A stretch of DNA of 64,000 bases from Chryseobacterium gleum (GTDB lineage Bacteria; Bacteroidota; Bacteroidia; UBA10329). The stretch spans positions 17,077 through 81,076 of the forward strand of contig CAMDOM010000007.1 in assembly GCA_945903645.1 (NCBI GenBank). Direction: 5' to 3'. This document shows, in pieces, positions 25,818 to 34,076 of the stretch. The position numbers were made by a program, and so were the translations under genes. The number at the start of each line of letters is the position of its first letter. Position 1 is the stretch's first letter. The notes under the pieces were generated by a model. It did not search any database. It saw nothing but the letters and a program-made list of their open reading frames with translations, and had not been told where the DNA came from.

Positions 25818-26685
25818 ACTCCTAATTTGCAATTCTGATGATTTTGGTTTGACGAAGAGTGTCTCTGATGCCATATTGGAAACATATCTTTCGGGAATTA
25901 TGACTAGCACCACGATAATGGCTAATATGCCTGCGGTCGAGTATGCTGCAAAATTGGCTCATGCTAATAAAGGACTTGGAGTAGGAATTCATTTTAATCT
26001 CACCGAGGGTCGGCCACTGAGTGAGCCATCCACGGTTGAGTTATTGCTGGATAAAAATGGCATATTTCTGGACAATGGTAGACAGCGCAAGAATTTAATG
26101 TTTGGTAAGTCGAAAACGATTCAGGCAGCTCTTGAGCTTGAGGCTCAACTAGTGCGAATAATGGATCTCGGCATACGTCCTACTCATTTCGACAGTCATC
26201 ATCATATTACAGGCGTACCTTGTGCTTTTGAGGCTTCGGTGGCAGTAGCAAAAAAATTGGGTGTTCCTAGTGCACGAATTACCTCAATAGCTTTTAGCAA
26301 GTCTCCTGAGGTCACGTTTTCCAATCAGACTAGATGGCTCTTGGGAAATTTTAAGAGTCTTCCGAAGACAATTGTACATGTTTGGAACAAAGCGAGATTA
26401 CGAAAACATGGTCTTAAGACTCCAGATGTCAAAATTCTACCAAGCAGAGTGATTCCACAAACTCAAAATCCTGTAGAGCAATTTATTAGAACACTTTCCT
26501 GTCTCAAACCTGGAGTTACTGAGATTAGTTTTCACCCAGGTTATAAAGGTTCAGACCCAAATGATTCAGAAAAAACGGCATTACTAAGGTTACGCGACTT
26601 TGAAGTGGCCACTTCACCAAAGGTGTCCAACTATCTACGGGAGCACGGGATTAAATTGGTAAACTTCCAGACGGCATTCAAATGA
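25795..26685 (+). CDS. YdjC/ChbG-family carbohydrate deacetylase
   Basis: A 296-residue member of the YdjC family, metal-dependent deacetylases of N-acetylated sugars. The N terminus reads LLICNSDDFGLTKSVSDAI with the Asp pair at 15-16. The second motif is GIHFNLTEGRPL (64-75), and the histidine cluster DSHHHI (133-138) supplies metal ligands. The closing block EISFHPGY carries the last histidine. In a polysaccharide operon it probably trims an acetyl group from an amino sugar of the repeat unit or from a lipid-linked intermediate. The partner enzymes around it make diacetamido sugars, consistent with such a step. It overlaps genes on both sides (23 bp and 4 bp). Confidence 0.85.
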   Translation: MKTRSENRLLICNSDDFGLTKSVSDAILETYLSGIMTSTTIMANMPAVEYAAKLAHANKGLGVGIHFNLTEGRPLSEPSTVELLLDKNGIFLDNGRQRKNLMFGKSKTIQAALELEAQLVRIMDLGIRPTHFDSHHHITGVPCAFEASVAVAKKLGVPSARITSIAFSKSPEVTFSNQTRWLLGNFKSLPKTIVHVWNKARLRKHGLKTPDVKILPSRVIPQTQNPVEQFIRTLSCLKPGVTEISFHPGYKGSDPNDSEKTALLRLRDFEVATSPKVSNYLREHGIKLVNFQTAFK

Positions 26686-27884
26686 AGAATATACTTTTCA
26701 TTGCGTCTGCTGGAAATTGGTGGGATCATCGATATTACTTCAAGCAGATGCCTGCGTTGGCAGAAGCTGGACATAGTCTTTCGTATTTGGTTATTACAAA
26801 CGGAGAAAGTGTCAATGCTGAGCATGGTATCAGGTTAATACCGATGACAAAAAATGCAGCCCGATGGGCGCGTGTCCTGGGAGGAATCAATCTTTACCGA
26901 CAAGTGTTGAAAGAGACCCCTGATGCTATACAATTGTGCAATGTGGAATTGTTGCCCTTAGGTGTGCTTATTGCTCTAACTACTCGAATAAAGGTGTTCT
27001 ATGATTGTCGAGAGGATCATTTTAACGCAATGATGCATCACAAGCCTTGGTTTCCAAAGTGGAAGCGTATTGTTATGGCATACGGTGTGAAATATGCCGA
27101 GTATGCTGCCGATAAGCTTTTTGATGGTATCATAACCTCAGACCCCGCCATCTATGACATGCATGCTCCCATGCCAGCCGAACGGCTTATGATCTACTAC
27201 AATATGGCGTTGAAAAAGCAATTCTCGAAGGTAGAACTGCAACCTTTGCATCAGCGCAAATATGATTTGGTGGTGCTTGGATCTATGAGTATTCGCACAG
27301 GTGTACTCACGGTGATTGAAGCCCTCGGTATACTCCGAAAACAAGGCAGAGTTCTGTCGTTGAAACTTATTGGCAACCCAGGGGTGGACAAGGAACTATT
27401 GGATAGAATGGAAGTTCAAATGGCTCAGGACGGTACAGTAGGTCAGGTCACCATTACAGGAAGGCGGCCGTACGGAGAAATCCCTATTGAGTTGAGCGAT
27501 TGCAAGGTGGGTATCATTCCACTGCTTCAATTTGCCAAGTTCGAGAATAATATTGCCACCAAGCAGTTTGAGTATATGATGTCTGGAATCCCGATTATAA
27601 GCAGTGACCTTCCACCGCAACGCTTTTTCATTAAAGAGGGATTCAATGGTCTGTTCTATCCTCCGGGAGACGCTGACAAATTAGCTTCGATAATTGCACG
27701 TTTAATAGATGACCCTGTACTTGCTTCTGATCTTGGAAAGAATGCACTCCATAAAGTGACGGACGAATGGAATGCCGAGTTTCAGCAGCGGAAGTATGTG
27801 GAATTTATGAATGCACGGTTTGAAGGCCGACCATATAAGGAGTCGCAGTTGCCAGCGCAAATACAATGGAAGAGCCAATCCTAG
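26682..27884 (+). CDS. Family 4 glycosyltransferase (first of two)
   Basis: A 400-residue GT-B fold glycosyltransferase. The N-terminal acceptor half starts KNILFIASAGNWWDHR. The C-terminal donor half carries the usual signature: LIGNPG, then a PYGEIPIELSDCKVGIIPL block, then the acidic pocket FENNIATKQFEYMMSGIPIISSD, where the EFM-G-P pattern of family 4 binds the nucleotide sugar. It would add one sugar of the repeat unit in the cytoplasm. Neither donor nor linkage can be read. It overlaps the deacetylase by 4 bp (ATGA) and the CapA-like gene by 19 bp. Confidence 0.85.
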   Translation: MKNILFIASAGNWWDHRYYFKQMPALAEAGHSLSYLVITNGESVNAEHGIRLIPMTKNAARWARVLGGINLYRQVLKETPDAIQLCNVELLPLGVLIALTTRIKVFYDCREDHFNAMMHHKPWFPKWKRIVMAYGVKYAEYAADKLFDGIITSDPAIYDMHAPMPAERLMIYYNMALKKQFSKVELQPLHQRKYDLVVLGSMSIRTGVLTVIEALGILRKQGRVLSLKLIGNPGVDKELLDRMEVQMAQDGTVGQVTITGRRPYGEIPIELSDCKVGIIPLLQFAKFENNIATKQFEYMMSGIPIISSDLPPQRFFIKEGFNGLFYPPGDADKLASIIARLIDDPVLASDLGKNALHKVTDEWNAEFQQRKYVEFMNARFEGRPYKESQLPAQIQWKSQS

Positions 27885-28936
27885 CTTTTGTTGGCGACAT
27901 CATGTTATCAAGAGGGGTGGGTGTCCGGTTGGCTGAGTACCCAGATACCCGGATTCTGGCTCCAAGTGTGACAGGACTGCTGGCCAGGGCGGATTATCGA
28001 ATCGGTAATTTGGAATGTCCAATCTCCGATACTGGTGTTGTCCGAAGAGAAGGACTTTTTCGTGCAGATTCTTCCACCTTGGTTCAATTGAGGCATTTCG
28101 ACCTATTGACTCTTGCAAACAACCATACTCATGATTGTGGTCTTCAGGGTGTTGATGATACAGTTGCCGCATTGGAAGCTGCGGGATATGCCCATACCGG
28201 ATTCTGTAATGAGAATGGTCAACAAAGTTGTTTCACATGCATTGTAAAAGGTATGCGCATTGCTATTATTGCCTTGGCACGTCCAGAATGTATCCCAGTA
28301 TTAGAATCTGGTCGTTGGAGCGTAAATCGGTCAGATGCAGTCGGAATTATGGACATGATTGCTGAAAAACGTCAGACACACGATAAGGTAGTTACAATAA
28401 TACACGGTGGAAACGAGATGATACCTGAACCTCCACCAACTTTAGTCGGCCTTGCGCGTGATATGGTGGATGCAGGTGCAGATATTGTTGTCACTCATCA
28501 TCCACATGTGCTTGGTGGAATGGAAGCTTATAATGGCGGATTGATATTTTACAGCCTCGGAGACTTTATCTTTGACGGGCAAAGTAATCTCAGAAGGCTG
28601 GGTGCTGTTCTTACAATCACTTTTGGACAACATCAAACCAATTGGGAAATGACTTACACCACAATCGGATCTGATTTGACGGTTGACCTTGCGAATTCCG
28701 TTTCTGCTGGAAAAGCTAAATTGGAGTTTGAGCGCGTTTCACGGGAAATTATATCAAAAGAATATGAAGTTCGATACAATCGCTTTTACCGTTCATCAAT
28801 GCTGAGATTTCAGATTGACCGTCTTTATTATTTGTTAAGGAACAGAGGAATAACTTTTGTGCTGTCCTTCGGCCTCTCACGGATGAAACTTGTCCCACAT
28901 TATTTCAACAGTGTATTGAATAGACTACACCAATGA
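27866..28936 (+). CDS. CapA-family metallophosphatase-like protein
   Basis: A 356-residue protein of the PGA_cap/CapA family (calcineurin-like fold). Visible blocks are FVGDIMLSRGVG at the N terminus, GNLECPIS (about 47-54), LANNHTHDCG (about 82-91), the His segment VTTIIHGGNE, HHPHVLGGMEAYNGGLIFYSLGDFIF and the aspartate and histidine residues that would hold metals. CapA is known for poly-gamma-glutamate capsule work in Bacillus, but Bacteroidota copies sit in many glycan loci with undefined roles. No signal peptide is present, so a cytoplasmic task is implied. It overlaps both neighbours, consistent with one operon. I would not assign poly-glutamate synthesis since CapB and CapC are absent. 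Confidence 0.82.
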   Translation: MEEPILAFVGDIMLSRGVGVRLAEYPDTRILAPSVTGLLARADYRIGNLECPISDTGVVRREGLFRADSSTLVQLRHFDLLTLANNHTHDCGLQGVDDTVAALEAAGYAHTGFCNENGQQSCFTCIVKGMRIAIIALARPECIPVLESGRWSVNRSDAVGIMDMIAEKRQTHDKVVTIIHGGNEMIPEPPPTLVGLARDMVDAGADIVVTHHPHVLGGMEAYNGGLIFYSLGDFIFDGQSNLRRLGAVLTITFGQHQTNWEMTYTTIGSDLTVDLANSVSAGKAKLEFERVSREIISKEYEVRYNRFYRSSMLRFQIDRLYYLLRNRGITFVLSFGLSRMKLVPHYFNSVLNRLHQ

Positions 28937-30294
28937 GTAGACTAGAATCGATAGTGGCCAATTCCCCGGCATTTGCGCGTGATGCCATTATTAATGCTTA
29001 TGGCTACTGGTTACGTAGACAACGGTTCAGTGCTAAATACTATGAGTTTTTTGCACTGGTGATGTATAATCTGACAAAGACTCCCGATGAGATTCAAGAA
29101 GAACAACTAAATCTCCTCAAGGATAATCTTATCCATGCCAACACTAAGATTCCGTATTACAGAGAAATGTTTCGAACCATAGGGTTTTATCCAAAGGATT
29201 TGACCTCTCTATCTCAGTTAGCAGCACTTCCAATTCTAACAAAGGACGTCATCCGTGAAAATTTCGATCTTCTTTACGATAAAAGCGCGCCTGAACGTAC
29301 GTACAGATTACACACCACCAGTGGGTCAACTGGTCAGAAGCTGAAATTTCTTCTTCCAAACGAGCTTTTGTATGCCAAGAATGCCGCTTTCACATATCGA
29401 TTCTATGCCTTGGCAGGGGTGATGCCCATGGATAAAAGAGTTACGATAGGTGGAAGAGTGTTCACTCATAAGCCACCGTTTTGGACGCACAACAAATCAG
29501 AGAATCAACTACTTATGTCGGCCCACCATCTTTCACAGAGAACCATTGATGGATATATTGAGCAGATTGGGAGGTATTCTCCTGTGTTCATTCAGGGTCA
29601 TCCAAGTGCAATCTATTACTTAGCAGATTATATACAAAGATTAGGACTGAAAGAACCAAAAGGACTGAAGGCCATTTTCACCACCGGAGAGACACTTAGT
29701 GAAGAGAATAAGCTCATAATCGAAGAGGCTTTCAAGGCTCCAGTATATCAGCAGTATGGTAGTGGTGAGAGTTGCTTTTCTGCACAAGAGACACCCGATA
29801 GAGCTGGGTATGCCCTAAATTATGAACACGGACTAATGGAGCTGGATGGAATTGGTGATTTTCGCGATGTAATAGTTACATCCTTTCAGAATCCTGTAAT
29901 GCCTTTTATCAGGTACCGGGTTGGTGATTTGGTGCGACCAGTAATTCAGCAAGCAAAGACCACCAATCCATTGCCAGTGCTTTTTGATCAGGTTATTGGT
30001 CGGATTGACGATTGTATCTATTCCTCCAATGGGGACATGATTCTACCTGTAACAGTGAGGATGCGAATAAAACCGATGCTAAAAGAGTTGACCAATTATC
30101 AGCTCGTTCAAACGGACCGCACAGAGTTTGAGCTGAGACTTCAAGACTCGGAACATCGACTTGATTCGGCTGCTATGGAAATAGAGCTTAAGCGAATTCT
30201 TGGTAACGATATCAACATTGTTGTATCAAGATTGGAAAGCATAATGTCAGCCGGAGGAAAGGTTAGAAATGTTGTCAATGCCATTGGAAAATAA
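28933..30294 (+). CDS. CapK/PaaK-like adenylate-forming enzyme
   Basis: A 453-residue protein of the phenylacetate-CoA-ligase-like CapK group. The nucleotide-binding signature TTSGSTGQ stands at about 127-134, followed by QYGSGESC (about 270-277), RYRVGDLV, and a C-terminal segment starting VIGRIDD that is shared with adenylate-forming enzymes. CapK-type proteins are recurrent in capsule loci and are thought to activate an acyl group for transfer onto sugars; direct proof is missing for most. It overlaps CapA by 4 bp (ATGA). The next gene follows after a 91-bp gap, the largest inside this part of the cluster. Confidence 0.82.
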   Translation: MSRLESIVANSPAFARDAIINAYGYWLRRQRFSAKYYEFFALVMYNLTKTPDEIQEEQLNLLKDNLIHANTKIPYYREMFRTIGFYPKDLTSLSQLAALPILTKDVIRENFDLLYDKSAPERTYRLHTTSGSTGQKLKFLLPNELLYAKNAAFTYRFYALAGVMPMDKRVTIGGRVFTHKPPFWTHNKSENQLLMSAHHLSQRTIDGYIEQIGRYSPVFIQGHPSAIYYLADYIQRLGLKEPKGLKAIFTTGETLSEENKLIIEEAFKAPVYQQYGSGESCFSAQETPDRAGYALNYEHGLMELDGIGDFRDVIVTSFQNPVMPFIRYRVGDLVRPVIQQAKTTNPLPVLFDQVIGRIDDCIYSSNGDMILPVTVRMRIKPMLKELTNYQLVQTDRTEFELRLQDSEHRLDSAAMEIELKRILGNDINIVVSRLESIMSAGGKVRNVVNAIGK

Positions 30295-30385
30295 CAAGAG
30301 AACTATGGTAGTTAGCATGAAATGTCTCATCAGGGAAGATGCCAACTGGAATTGCTGAAAATGACTTAATTAAAACTGACGGCAG

Positions 30386-31612
30386 TTGAAAATCGCCTAT
30401 TTGCATCAATACTTTAAGTTGCCTACAGAGTCTGGTGGGACTAGGTCTTACGACCTTGCTAAGGGCTTCGTAATGATGGGTCATCAGGTAGAAATGTTGA
30501 CAACTACTTCAGACCCTAAAAAACTTGGACCTGATAACTGGACGGTCGAAATTCACGATGGCATCAGAGTACATTACACCTATTTACCCTATGATTCTAG
30601 GTTGTCGTATCTACGTAGAATTGGAGTATTCTTTTCCTTCATGTGGGCTGCTTCCGCAAGGCTTTTAAAGCTAAAGGTGGACATGGTTCTAGCTAGTTCC
30701 ACCCCTCTTACCATTGGGATTCCAGCATTGGTTAAGAAGTTATTCCACCGAACGCCCTATATCTTCGAAGTCCGAGACGTTTGGCCAGAGGCTGTTTTTG
30801 CCATAGGTGCAATCAATAATCCACTATTGCGTTGGTTGATGCTTCAATTAGAGAAGAACACCTATCGTCATTCACTTGCTATAGTTCCTTTATCCACAGA
30901 TATGAAGAGGTCTATTCTCAACCGTTATCCATTCTTGGCAGAACATCCAATGGAAGTAGTGGAGAACATTTCAGAAGTGGCTAGATTTCAAGAAGGTGTT
31001 TCAACAGTAACAGAGAATCGAATAGTAGATTTGGTTGGCTGGAAGCCAAGGTTTACGGTACTTTATGCGGGCACATTTGGCAAGGTAAATGGAATTGGGT
31101 ATGCCATAGAACTTGCTGAAATGTTACTTCCCATTGATCCAAGTGTGGTATTTGTATTGGTAGGTGATGGCGTAGAGTTGGCCTCCTGCCAAAGGGATGC
31201 AGAACTGCGAGAGGTTCTAGGAAAAAACATTTTTTTTTCAACTTCCATAAGCAAAGGCCAACTTCCTTTGTTGTATAAGCAAGTCGATATGGGCAGTTCT
31301 TTCGTGGTACCAATTAAGGAACTTTGGTACAATTCAGCGAACAAATTTTTCGATACACTGGCAGCTGGTAAACCTATTTTAATAAATTATGGCGGTTGGC
31401 AAGAAGAGGTTATTCAACGTAGAAACGTTGGGTTCGCGCTGCCTCCAGTTCTTTCAGAGAAGTCCGCTCGGGATTTTGCAGAGTACACGCAAAGAGAACA
31501 GCTTCAGAAAGAACAGCAGCACAATGCATTAGTTCTCGCTTCCGAAGAGTATTCGTTACCATCTGCCCTTCTCCGATATAAGAAATTGTTTGACAAGTTA
31601 GCAGATGTATAA
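30386..31612 (+). CDS. Family 4 glycosyltransferase, WbuB-like (second)
   Basis: A 408-residue GT-B glycosyltransferase. The TTG start at 30386 is chosen because the conserved N terminus KIAYLHQYFKLPTESGGTRSYDLAKGF begins right there and there is no ATG close by. Donor-site features are APTFYAGTFG-like LYAGTFGKVNG (about 228-238), LVGDGVEL, and the acidic FFDTLAAGKPILINY block. Both the start motif and the 400-residue size are those of WbuB/WbpY-like enzymes of O-antigen loci that act on the Pgl-type lipid intermediates, often as fucosaminyl- or GlcNAc-transferases; the donor here is undetermined. Its last 8 bp overlap the phosphoglycosyltransferase gene, which strengthens the functional link. 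Confidence 0.83.
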   Translation: MKIAYLHQYFKLPTESGGTRSYDLAKGFVMMGHQVEMLTTTSDPKKLGPDNWTVEIHDGIRVHYTYLPYDSRLSYLRRIGVFFSFMWAASARLLKLKVDMVLASSTPLTIGIPALVKKLFHRTPYIFEVRDVWPEAVFAIGAINNPLLRWLMLQLEKNTYRHSLAIVPLSTDMKRSILNRYPFLAEHPMEVVENISEVARFQEGVSTVTENRIVDLVGWKPRFTVLYAGTFGKVNGIGYAIELAEMLLPIDPSVVFVLVGDGVELASCQRDAELREVLGKNIFFSTSISKGQLPLLYKQVDMGSSFVVPIKELWYNSANKFFDTLAAGKPILINYGGWQEEVIQRRNVGFALPPVLSEKSARDFAEYTQREQLQKEQQHNALVLASEEYSLPSALLRYKKLFDKLADV

Positions 31613-32210
31613 ATCATACCTTAAACGTTGGATAGAGTTTTTCCTCTCGAGCATGGCTTTCATACTACTTATACCAGTTTTTACGGCCATCATGTTTTTA
31701 CTGGTTATCGCTAACCGTGGTCAGCCTTTTTTTACCCAAGACCGTCCAGGTCTTCACGGCCGTTTATTCAAAGTCATCAAGTTTAAGACTATGAATGATA
31801 GACGTGGTTATGACGGTGAACTGCTGCCAGATGCGAATCGTCTAACTTCGTTGGGAAAAATAGTTCGTAAGACATCTTTGGATGAGATTCCGCAATTGCT
31901 AAATGTTATAACTGGCGATATGAGCCTCATAGGACCACGTCCATTATTGGAAGAGTACCTTCCGCTTTATTCCGATGAACAGGCTAGGCGCCATGAAGTG
32001 CGACCTGGAATAACAGGCTGGGCACAGGTAAACGGCCGAAATGCCATTGGCTGGGATGAAAAATTCAGGCTCGATGTCTGGTATGTGAACAACATCTCGT
32101 TTGCACTTGATCTGCGTATACTTTTGTTGACAGTGAAAAAAGTGCTCTACTCTGATGGAATAAGTCAAGAAGGACAAGCTACAATGGAGAAATTCAAAGG
32201 CAACGATTGA
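31605..32210 (+). CDS. pglC: PglC-like undecaprenyl-phosphate sugar-1-phosphate transferase
   Basis: The priming enzyme of the glycan: it transfers a sugar-1-phosphate from a UDP-sugar to undecaprenyl phosphate. At 201 residues it is the short, monotopic type (PglC size) rather than the long WbaP/WcaJ type. One hydrophobic re-entrant helix covers about 12-34, followed by FTQDRPGLHGRLFKVIKFKTM, the catalytic LDEIPQLLNV (Asp-Glu), MSLIGPRPLLEEYLPLY and RPGITGWAQVNGRN. It stands directly before PglD, PglE and PglF homologues, so UDP-di-N-acetylbacillosamine is the probable donor. The N terminus overlaps the upstream glycosyltransferase by 8 bp. Confidence 0.9.
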   Translation: MYKSYLKRWIEFFLSSMAFILLIPVFTAIMFLLVIANRGQPFFTQDRPGLHGRLFKVIKFKTMNDRRGYDGELLPDANRLTSLGKIVRKTSLDEIPQLLNVITGDMSLIGPRPLLEEYLPLYSDEQARRHEVRPGITGWAQVNGRNAIGWDEKFRLDVWYVNNISFALDLRILLLTVKKVLYSDGISQEGQATMEKFKGND

Positions 32211-32824
32211 TGTATTTATATGGTGCAAGTGGTCATGGTAAAGTGATAGAAGATATTCTGACTGCTAATGCCATGAGTACAAAATGTTTTATAGACGACA
32301 ATAAAGAATTAATCGAGTTTTCAAACAAACCCGTTTTTCATTCCTTGTTTGCATCTGGCTTCGATATTCAGAAAGATAGGATCATTATTTCTATTGGGAA
32401 CAATTTGACCCGAAAGCGATTGTCAGAGAAATTGAAAGCCTATTTTGGTAGAGCCATTCACCCTACTTCTGCTGTGTCAAAAAGAGCTGTAATAGGTGAT
32501 GGAACCGTAATAATGGCTAATTCGACTGTAAATACGGATGTAATCATTGGCCAACATTGTATTATTAACACAAATGCATCTATAGATCATGATTGTGAAA
32601 TAGGTGATTTTGTACATATCTCACCCAATGTTGCAATAGCTGGTGATGTTCATGTGGGCGAAGGAACCCATCTGGGAATAGGTTCCTGCGTTATTCAGGG
32701 AATCAGAATTGGTAAATGGGCCATTGTTGGTGCTGGAACGGTCGTCATAAAGAATGTGCCCGATTTTGCAGTGGTTGTTGGCAATCCGGGAAGGGTTTTG
32801 AAATTTAGAACAGATATTAAATGA
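32210..32824 (+). CDS. pglD: PglD-like sugar N-acetyltransferase
   Basis: A 204-residue trimeric left-handed beta-helix acetyltransferase, taken from the ATG at 32210; the frame also allows a TTG three bases earlier. The N terminus MYLYGASGHGKVIEDIL is the NDP-sugar-binding Rossmann-like start of PglD. The hexapeptide region runs from about 84, with NTNASIDHDCEIGDFVHISPNV, the histidines used for catalysis, and the final AGTVVIKNVPDFAVVVGNPGRVLK. It would acetylate the C4 amino group of UDP-4-amino-sugar to give UDP-di-N-acetylbacillosamine. It overlaps the pglC stop by one base and pglE by four. Confidence 0.88.
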   Translation: MYLYGASGHGKVIEDILTANAMSTKCFIDDNKELIEFSNKPVFHSLFASGFDIQKDRIIISIGNNLTRKRLSEKLKAYFGRAIHPTSAVSKRAVIGDGTVIMANSTVNTDVIIGQHCIINTNASIDHDCEIGDFVHISPNVAIAGDVHVGEGTHLGIGSCVIQGIRIGKWAIVGAGTVVIKNVPDFAVVVGNPGRVLKFRTDIK

Positions 32825-34002
32825 GCAAAATTTGGTTATCGTCACCTCACATGGGTGGCACAGAGGAGAAATATGTAGCCGATGCGTTTGCAAGCAATTG
32901 GATTGCACCTTTAGGTCCTCATGTAAATGGCTTTGAAGAGGATTTGTGCAAATTTACTGGTTCTGGTCATGCAGCAGCCTTAAGTTCGGGAACAGCGGCC
33001 CTCCATTTGGGATTGATATTATTGGGAGTAGAAGCGGGCGATTATGTCATCTGCCAAAGCATGACTTTTTCTGCCTCAGCAAATCCAATCCGTTACCAAG
33101 GTGCAATTCCTGTCTTTGTTGATTCTGAACTGGAGACTTGGAACATGTGTCCCATTCAGCTCGAAGCCGCAATAGTGGCTTGTATAGAAGGCACTACCGA
33201 TTCCAATGGAAAAAAAATGGAAGCCAAAAAACCGAAAGCCATCATTCCGGTCCACTTGTATGGGATGCCCGCCAAAATGAAGGAAATCATGGCGGTTGCA
33301 GCCAAATACGATATTCCTGTGCTTGAGGATGCCGCAGAGGCATTGGGTTCAACACTTGACGGAAAAGCCTGCGGCACTTTTGGACAGTTAGCTGCATTGA
33401 GTTTCAATGGTAATAAGATAATAACCACCAGTGGAGGCGGTGCGCTACTCAGCAATGATGGCGAAATGGTGGCAAAAGCGCGGTTTCTGGCAACCCAAGC
33501 GCGTGACGCAGCCCCACATTATCAGCACAGCCATATCGGTTACAATTACAGACTGAGCAATGTACTGGCGGGAATTGGCCGTGGTCAAATGGAGGTGCTG
33601 AATGAGAGAGTGCAGCAGCGGAGAAATAACTTTCAATTTTATGCAACGTATTTCCGCGAGAAGAACACGGAGTCTTGGGATTTTCATATGCACGAAGAAC
33701 CTCTGGGAGCGTTCAGCAATCGTTGGCTTTCTTGCATTCTCATTAATCCAAAGACCAACAATGGCTTAACCCGCGAACATTTGAGACTTACACTTGAAGC
33801 AGCAAATATAGAAGCGCGACCATTGTGGAAGCCCATGCATCTACAGCCTATTTTCCGAATCTTCCCCTACTTTGGCTCTGGAGTTAGCGAAGGACTGTTT
33901 GCCACCGGCATCTGCCTTCCATCAGGGTCTAATTTGACGTCCATTGAAAGAGAAAGGATTACTGCATGTTTGGATAGAACGTTAGCTATGCAACTTTTTT
34001 GA
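32821..34002 (+). CDS. pglE: PglE-like sugar aminotransferase (DegT/DnrJ/EryC1)
   Basis: A pyridoxal-phosphate aminotransferase that converts the UDP-4-keto-6-deoxy sugar to the 4-amino sugar. The 393 residues start with KIWLSSPHMGGTEEKYVADAF, the usual N terminus. The PLP lysine is Lys199 (AALSFNGNKIITTSGGG) and the ring-stacking acid is Asp170 (VLEDAAEALG). The block GTAALHLGLILLGV forms the phosphate pocket. The gene sits after PglD and before the 4,6-dehydratase, which is the classic order for NDP-bacillosamine synthesis. It overlaps pglD by 4 bp. The sugar identity is inferred from the neighbours, since related enzymes also make perosamine or quinovosamine derivatives. Confidence 0.9.
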   Translation: MSKIWLSSPHMGGTEEKYVADAFASNWIAPLGPHVNGFEEDLCKFTGSGHAAALSSGTAALHLGLILLGVEAGDYVICQSMTFSASANPIRYQGAIPVFVDSELETWNMCPIQLEAAIVACIEGTTDSNGKKMEAKKPKAIIPVHLYGMPAKMKEIMAVAAKYDIPVLEDAAEALGSTLDGKACGTFGQLAALSFNGNKIITTSGGGALLSNDGEMVAKARFLATQARDAAPHYQHSHIGYNYRLSNVLAGIGRGQMEVLNERVQQRRNNFQFYATYFREKNTESWDFHMHEEPLGAFSNRWLSCILINPKTNNGLTREHLRLTLEAANIEARPLWKPMHLQPIFRIFPYFGSGVSEGLFATGICLPSGSNLTSIERERITACLDRTLAMQLF

Positions 34003-34076
34003 TGGGTAATGCGTTACATTTTGTAGCAATTTGAGTAGCATGGGCTTGTACATTTGACCAAACAAATAAGCTTATC

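Noticed and set aside
27866..28936. Poly-gamma-glutamate capsule synthesis
   Set aside because: Only the CapA-like phosphoesterase is present; the CapB ligase and CapC are absent, so the family name should not be turned into a pathway.
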